Positions 9,607-14,340 of a DNA stretch of 14,340 nucleotides are shown here, one piece after another; position 1 is the first letter of the stretch, and each line of letters begins with the position of its first letter. The position numbers and the translations under genes were made by a program. The DNA comes from Tulasnella sp. 424 (lineage: Eukaryota > Basidiomycota > Agaricomycetes > Cantharellales > Tulasnellaceae), in NCBI GenBank assembly GCA_019633425.1, contig WSUB01000387.1, positions 1 to 14,340 on the forward strand. Reading direction: 5' to 3'. The notes under the pieces were generated by a model. The model did not search any database. It saw nothing but the letters and a program-made list of their open reading frames with translations, and had not been told where the DNA came from.

Positions 9607-11290
9607 GTACGACGTCACGTTCGTGGGCATGGTTCTTCCTGGCGACAGTCTAGAGGTCAAGCTCAAGCATGTCGGCATGAACAACGGCAAGAAAGCCATC
9701 CTAGTCGAGACTTCCAACCAACGCGGCGAGAAGGTCCTGGTCGGAACTGCAGAGATCGTTCAAGGCCCCACCGTCTACATCTTCACCGATCAAAGATCCA
9801 AAGAACCGGGAGTGGGAATGGAACTGTACAGCTCCTTTCCTGTGACTCGCGCTGTTTGGGAGGCCGCTGATGAACACTTGACGGCCGTATATGGATTCTC
9901 TATTGTCGACATCGTCAAGAATAACCCCAAAACGAAGACGATCCATTTCGGCGGCATGAAAGGGCAAGCATTCGTCAACGCGTTACATGGCCATGACTTA
10001 CGATACTATGGATAAGAATGGCGCCGTCAAGACTCTCCCTCTCTTCTCCGACATCGACGTCCGGACTTTCAGTCACCCTAACGGCCTCCTCTTTGCCACC
10101 CAATTCACCCAATCCGTCTCGTCGTCGCGGAGAAATCGGCCCTTGAAGACTTTGCTGGCCACTCCCTCGGAGATTATTCCGCCCTCGCTTCTATCGGCGA
10201 TACCATGCTCATCGCTTCCCTGGTTGACGTTGTTTTCTATCGAGGCATTACAATGCACCGAGCCGTCGAGAGAGATTCTCAAAATCGCTTGAACGACGCC
10301 ATGTGCGCGGTGAACCCTAGTCGTATTTCCCTTTCTTTCAACGATGCTGCGCTTCGAGAGGTTGTAGAGACTACTTATCGACGAACGGAGACACTAGTGG
10401 AAATTGTGAACTTCAACGAGGAGGTAAGGATTTCGCCCAGGCTTTTGCATTATCATTGTTCTCGCAACTGACTGCTCTTCCGATGAAGGGTCAACAATAC
10501 GTTTACACCGGCGAACTCGTCTCTCTTCAAACCCTCAAAAATGTGCTCAACTTCCTTAAGAAAGAAAAGGTTGACATCTGCAAGGTTAGTTTCTTTAGCC
10601 TACCATCCCAGTCGCAGGATTAACCTGTTCTCGACCGCAGCTTACGCAATCAATGACGGTCGACAAAGTGAAAGAGATGTTGTGTGATATCGTCGATGAC
10701 TGTCACAGGGCCTCCGTCCAGAAGCAAAAGGGGGAGGGATACCTCAAGTTGGAGCGCGGTTACGCAACCATCCCCTTGCCTGGTATCGACGTTCATTTCC
10801 ATTCCCGTTACCTCTGGGCTGGTGTCATGCCCTTCCGTGTATGTGAGTTACAGATACTACGACTCCCGTTGTCTGCTCAACTTACCATCGTGACTTAGAC
10901 CTCTCCAAGAAAATCAATCCCGCTCACATCAACCCCGATCTCCTCATCGGGAAATACGTCTCCAACCTCATCGCCGAACCTTTCCAAGTCTCTCGCGAGT
11001 CGCTCAACGAGTCTACGATCAAACCTCCTCCCCTCGACTCGACGAACTGTTCAAGGCTTGGGAAGAAGAGGCATGGGATTTGCCAGCTCAACGCCAACAA
11101 CTCACCTATACCAGCCTCGTCGAGCTTCTCGCTTACCAATTCGCGTCCCCTGTCCGCTGGATCGAAACCCAAGACCTCCCTTTTACCAACGCCAACGTTC
11201 CGAGCCCTACTTTCACCGACGTGGCCACGGGGACGTTGAAGGCAAAGTACGAAGCACAAGATGGGTCCGTTAGCATCTTCGCTCGGTCTA
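9607..11290 (+). other. FAS remnant: malonyl/palmitoyl transferase domain
   Basis: YDVTFVGMVLPGDSLEVKLK opens the block after the intron at 9551-9606. The usual FTGQGSQEPG appears as FTDQRSKEPG (9782-9811), with both glycines lost. The nucleophile elbow [12 protein letters not shown] is intact at 10157-10192, Ser codon 10163-10165. [42 protein letters not shown] and ASPVRWIETQDLPF follow in the right order across three introns. Codons are missing before GHSLG (about ten residues of the usual sequence) and after TNANV, where the ERLIEVGP-type strand is gone. Frames change near 9978, 10115, 11005 and 11270. Confidence 0.92.
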
Positions 11291-11330
11291 CTGCTCTGTG
11301 AAACACACGAAGGAAATCTACCATCAATTC

Positions 11331-11881
11331 GAAGATGAGCCCGAGGCTGCTTCCGCGGAGGAAACAACGCCTTCTCCTACTAAGACCCCTTCAGCGCCGC
11401 CCGTACCAGTGGCAGCTCCAGTCGAAGTTACAGTCGCGCCTCCTTCTGGTGGTGCCGCTTCCATTACCCATGAACCCGTCAAGTCAATCGACACCCATTG
11501 TGTGATTATCGCCCAGAAGCTCAAGAAGCGAGTCGACGAAGTCCCCTTGTCGAAGAGCATAAAAGACCTTGTCAGCGGCAAGACCATGTCGAAGAACGAG
11601 ATTCTTGGCGACTTGGAAGTAGAATTTACCTTTCCGAAACCTGGGGTCTGGGCACTGCTCAGTCTGACGGAGCTCTCCTCCTCGCTGTCACCATGGAGCC
11701 TGCTAAGCGTCTCGTTTCGGAAGCAGACGCCAAGGTTTGGCTTGACACCGTTGTCTCCGCTTATGCTCAGCAGACCGGCATTTCTCTCTCATCGGGAGCT
11801 GCTGCCGGAGCCGTAGGAAGTGTATCAGGAGGAGCCGTCACGAATAGCGAGGAATTCCTGAAAGGACGAGCAGACACAACT
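11331..11881 (+). other. FAS remnant: Ala/Pro linker and acyl carrier domain
   Basis: EDEPEAASAEE starts a Pro/Ala/Thr-rich flexible tether (11331-11450), as expected before a fungal FAS carrier domain. IIAQKLKKRVDEVPLSKS (about 11504-11557) and NEILGDLEVEF (11595-11627) are typical carrier sequence. The attachment motif normally reads GGKST; here it is SGKTM with ACC (Thr) at 11583-11585 in the place of the serine that carries phosphopantetheine. After EFT the frame changes at about 11630 and the reading resumes at ETWGLGTAQSDGALLLA, so roughly 50 residues of the C-terminal half of the carrier domain have been deleted. Similarity ends after NSEEFLK at about 11863. Confidence 0.9.
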
Positions 11882-11987
11882 CGTAGGTTCTCACATTTTT
11901 CGATGAATAGTCAAGCATGGTACTAACGCCTCTTTTCTTGCTCTATTCTCCGGAATCAATCCCTGCCGTGGTCATGGGATAGCTGAG

Positions 11988-12636
11988 GCTTGCCTTGGTC
12001 CGTCACGCACAACGTCGTCACCGTCTCCGCCTACTTCAACGAGGTTCGGCATCATGCTACCAACGACTTGGAAATCGTTGCTGGTACCACAACCATCGCA
12101 GGCCTAAGTCTCACTTTGTGGGCGATGCATTCATACATACAGGCGCTCCTTTACTGACCAATTGACTTACCTAGATTTACCGTTCTAGCCGGCGTGGCCG
12201 ACGCCACCGCCCTGCTAGCGTTCGTGCGACTGCTTTCGGATCCAACAGCGCCGCCAATGCTATACCATCAGCCCCTACGAGAGATGAAGTAAGTCACTCA
12301 ATAGTTTCGCAAAAGGCTTGATTACTAACCAATTGCTTTACCTTCAATGTCAAGGCGGGTCCACTATTACTTCCACGATGCCCATGACCCCAGCTTCCCC
12401 ACCGTACGTTGGGCATCCTACGGACACATCTACAGTCTCGAGAATACCGCAGGGGCTTGTACAAAGCATCGAGTATGTTTTTAATGTACTCGTCTTAAGG
12501 GCTCGCTGGCTAATCTAACGAATTACCTTCAGCTTCACGGCCCGACGACCTCCATCGTTTCCCCTCCGCTCGTTCAACTTCTTCCACACCCATTGCTAGT
12601 GCCAAAACCTTCTCAGAAGCTGCTGATAACTATTAG
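11988..12636 (+). CDS. Four exons of an unrecognised gene (partial), open across splices
   Basis: Exons at about 11988-12117, 12175-12288, 12355-12472 and 12533-12636 are separated by well-formed introns of 57, 66 and 60 nt, two with TAACC/CTAACG branch-like sequence. One frame remains stop-free through all four, about 150 codons, and includes VTVSAYFNEVRHHATNDLE, LAGVADATALLAFVRLLSD, RVHYYFHDAHDPSFPTVRW and GHIYSLENTAG. The second segment is hydrophobic but too broken for a confident membrane helix. I do not recognise the family. Joining FAS position 11882 to 11988 (an intron of 105 nt with GTAGGT and a TACTAAC at 11921-11927) keeps the FAS frame, so a read-through chimeric product is possible. 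Other frames of exons 2-4 are Ser/Thr/Pro-rich, so the frame assignment is not certain. No start or stop codon can be assigned. Confidence 0.3.
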
Positions 12637-12715
12637 GTCAGCTCTGAAGTTTCTTTATGTATTCTTGATAACGAACTAATTGTCTAACTTTCAATTGGCG
12701 ACAATCCTATAACTT

Positions 12716-14045
12716 TCATCATCCTTCGCTGTTTGATCGACCTCGTCTGGACAAGGTTAGGTTCAATACAGCGCTTATAACGGGATTGACGGCTCAGGTA
12801 CGTTAGTCTTTCGAACTGTGAACGTCGGCACTTACCTTTCTTTATTAGCCTTCATCTTCCGCTGGAGACGAGACCAAGCTATATTGTTGCTGATGGTAAT
12901 TAACAAGGCTATGCTCGCCCTCACCAAACCAAGCATACGCGTTGTGACTTATTATCTAGTACTACTTCTATATGAATGGACTCCGAGCTTGGTGCGCTGC
13001 TGTCTCGAAGGACTTGCGGAGATTCCCGATGATGTCGATGGCGATTGGTTGGATCAAGATGTAAGTTAAGGTTCGTTGGAGCGATGCTCATTTGTTGATA
13101 AACCCACGCCCATACAGCCGAATGTCGAAGGCGACGAAGACGGCTATCCTACGGCATTCGAAAAGGTGCTAGATCGTGCAGCTGTTGCTGTAGGTGCGCG
13201 CACGTCCGAAGACATTACGAATGAAACCCACCTAATTGTCCCGTTTAGGAGCTCCAATCCTCCCAGTCACGTTCCAGCTTGTGCCAGAGATGCCCAGTCC
13301 ACCGGTATGGCAGCAAAGACACGCTGGATTGATGGCAATTTGTAGTGCGGCTGAGGGTACAGCTGAGATGCGCAGCAGAATATGCCCTTTATCGTAATCC
13401 TCGAGGCTGACTTCGGGACTCGTTATTACAGTTTATCGAGAAGGACGTCGGGAGCGTCATCAAGTAGACTCTCTTCCTCCGCGATTCCCAGTTCTCGGCT
13501 CATTACCAACTCGCAGTTTGATAATTCCGTTATTCAGTGACCCTCACCCAAGAGTGAGGACTGGCGCTTGCCACTGCATGTAGGGGGTGGGGTTGATTGA
13601 GTCACGAGGAACTGCGGCTGATTGTTATTTCTCCAGCGGTGTGCTCTGCACGGACCTTAGGGTGGGCAGGCTCCAAAAACCCATTTTTTTCGCCAGCTGA
13701 CGTTCAAAACGACAGGAAGTTCTTCAGCAAGACTATTCTGGACTCATTATGCCCGGTCTTATTTCAGCCCTTAACGCTCCTGAGGCTCGGTACGACTTGC
13801 TGCTTTTGGATCGAATTCCGAACTGAACCTTTAATCAAAGTGTTCATACTCATACGGGTGCCGCACTCGTCAATTTCTGTCAAGGAGCATCAGAAGAAGT
13901 GATCAAACCTTACTTGCAAGACATTGTGTTCGCCATCCTCAAAATTCAAAACGCGAGGAAAAGGCCATATGAACATCACCAAGCGTTTACCACTTTGGCG
14001 ATGGTGGCAGATGCGGCTCGAACGTCCTTTTTTCCGGTAGGGTGA
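12716..14045 (+). pseudogene. KAP121: Importin-beta (Kap121/IPO5-like) fragment
   Basis: This is a remnant of a karyopherin-beta nuclear import receptor made of HEAT repeats. Recognisable pieces in order: LALTKPSI (about 12911-12934), TPSLVRCCLEGLAEIPDD followed by DGDWLDQD up to 13060, EDGYPTAFEKVLDRAAVAVG (13138-13194 across a splice), WQQRHAGLMAICSAAEGT (13310-13361), GLISALNAPEAR (about 13755-13789), and VHTHTGAALVNFCQGASEEV with LTTLAMVADAA-like FTTLAMVADAA to 14045. Introns are kept at 12798-12848, 13061-13117, 13194-13248 and 13790-13840, with a possible 38-nt one at 13394-13431. The N-terminal and C-terminal repeats of the protein are missing, and the HEAT repeat usually reading DPHPRVRYAAC is replaced by unrelated sequence. 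The first exon, from about 12716 (PSLFDRPRLDKVRFN), is assigned here only by position. TGA at 14043 ends the last exon frame. Confidence 0.9.
13432..13735. other. Unrelated sequence inside the importin fragment
   Basis: Between the exon ending near 13393 and the one starting near 13735 no importin sequence can be read, apart from a possible short piece (FIEKDVGSVIK, 13432-13464) followed by TAG. The stretch contains a small hairpin, CCTCAC (13542-13547) with GTGAGG (13554-13559), and a G-rich run near 13582-13592. It may be a decayed insertion or a region too eroded to recognise. Confidence 0.4.
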
Positions 14046-14069
14046 TTGTTCAATATCGACACGAGGTCG

Positions 14070-14340
14070 TACACGTCGGAAGCTCCCAAATAGCTTAGGT
14101 AAGTTGTTTCTAGCTCGCTTCCGTCAGGTTTATTAATAAATTATGTCTTTTCCTATTGAACGACCTCCGCCGCCGTCGTTCACCCCCGACCTCGACTGGC
14201 CGATGCCAAAGGTGGCCAACGCCCCTCTAATGGACGTCGGTGAAGCTTTCATACAACTTTTGGAAGTCATTTCCAGCTCGATGTCATTGAATTTATTACT
14301 AACCTGTGTCTTTTTCATTAGAATGACCTTCGCCGCGGCC
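14070..14340 (+). repeat. Tandem exon-intron repeat units, about 164 bp each
   Basis: Starting near 14070 the same unit recurs: an exon tail ending ACGTCGG-AAGCT... followed by an intron starting GTAAGTTG at 14099, an exon-like body at about 14161-14262, an intron-like stretch from 14263 (GAAGTCATTTCCAGCTCG), and a new exon from 14322 (AATGACCTTCGCCGCGG) that runs off the window. The two intron copies share AGCTCG, TTTATTA-TAA and GTCTTTT in order. The 14322 copy keeps a branch-like TTACTAAC and a TTAG acceptor; the middle copy has lost both its AG acceptor (ATTGAAC) and the T of its donor. The body encodes MPKVANAPLMDVGE in the frame also open in the related exon at 41-132. It is therefore a duplicated exon family with decaying splice sites. 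The ATG at 14143 opens a frame to the window end but lies in what corresponds to intron in the other copies. Confidence 0.65.

Larger units (their letters stand above)
4506..11881 (+). pseudogene. FAS: Fused type I fatty acid synthase pseudogene, 3'-truncated
   Basis: This is a decayed copy of the cytosolic fungal FAS that builds C16-C18 acyl-CoA from acetyl- and malonyl-CoA. Domain remnants follow the fungal order: acetyltransferase (AT, to about 6275), enoyl reductase (ER, 6333-7684), linker and dehydratase (DH, 7741-9550), malonyl/palmitoyl transferase (MPT, 9607-11290), an Ala/Pro linker and an acyl carrier (ACP, 11331-11881). MPT runs straight into ACP, so the parent gene was the fused basidiomycete form. 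Eight introns keep GT-AG ends: 5911-5972, 6276-6331, 7685-7740, 8663-8718, 9551-9606, 10424-10488, 10585-10640, 10843-10898. I count more than twenty lesions: one-base losses, in-frame codon losses, and stops at 6943, 7238, 7924, 9179 and 9434. Ketoreductase, ketosynthase and phosphopantetheinyl transferase are absent. The ATG at 4506 precedes sequence like the usual N-terminus, but any start is academic. It cannot make a working synthase; a functional copy presumably lies elsewhere. Confidence 0.96.

Noticed and set aside
4506..11881. Reading the FAS region as a working gene broken only by sequencing errors
   Set aside because: Single-base losses alone could be errors, but there are also in-frame codon losses, changed active-site residues, a deletion of about 50 residues in the carrier domain and no 3' half.
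14143..14340. Open frame starting with ATG at 14143 and running to the window edge, looking like the 5' end of a gene
   Set aside because: The ATG lies where the other repeat units have intron pyrimidine tract and acceptor, and the frame crosses what is intron in sister copies. I treat it as a decayed exon repeat.

Overview
The window is nuclear DNA of a filamentous fungus, most probably an agaricomycete-like basidiomycete. The reasons are many short GT-AG introns (about 50-65 nt, several with TACTAAC-like branch sites) and a type I fatty acid synthase (FAS) whose beta-type and alpha-type parts run on in one gene, as in basidiomycetes. In ascomycetes they are two separate genes.

It reads mainly as a graveyard of truncated, frameshifted copies of unrelated housekeeping genes, all on the + strand and all with introns retained. 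In order: (a) 1-273, the spliced 3' end of an unrecognised gene whose exon-intron unit reappears as a decayed tandem repeat at 14070-14340; (b) 274-1729, no gene seen, then a two-copy 31-bp repeat at 1730-1795; (c) 1797-2390, a fragment of an ISWI-type SNF2 chromatin-remodelling ATPase; (d) 2440-2737, a repeat-rich stretch that looks like a promoter; (e) 2816-3775 (or spliced to 3846), the only long intact reading frame, an orphan protein of about 319 aa; (f) 3847-4505, no gene seen; (g) 4506 to about 11881, a large FAS pseudogene carrying acetyltransferase, enoyl reductase, dehydratase, malonyl/palmitoyl transferase and acyl carrier remnants but no ketoreductase, ketosynthase or phosphopantetheinyl transferase; (h) 11988-12636, four exons of an unrecognised gene that splice open and in frame with the end of the FAS remnant; (i) about 12716-14045, a fragment of an importin-beta of the Kap121/IPO5 type; (j) 14070 to the end, the tandem exon-intron repeats.

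The FAS copy cannot work. The acetyltransferase nucleophile motif is destroyed, the acyl carrier attachment serine is replaced by threonine, more than twenty frame or stop lesions are spread along it, and the 3' half is missing. No joint pathway can be drawn from these genes. The biology here is duplication or capture of gene fragments followed by decay. The candidates for something new are the orphan gene at 2816 with its periodic promoter-like repeats, the possible chimeric reading frame at the FAS 3' end, and the exon-intron repeat family found at both edges. All family calls rest on recognising protein motifs by eye; no database search was possible.
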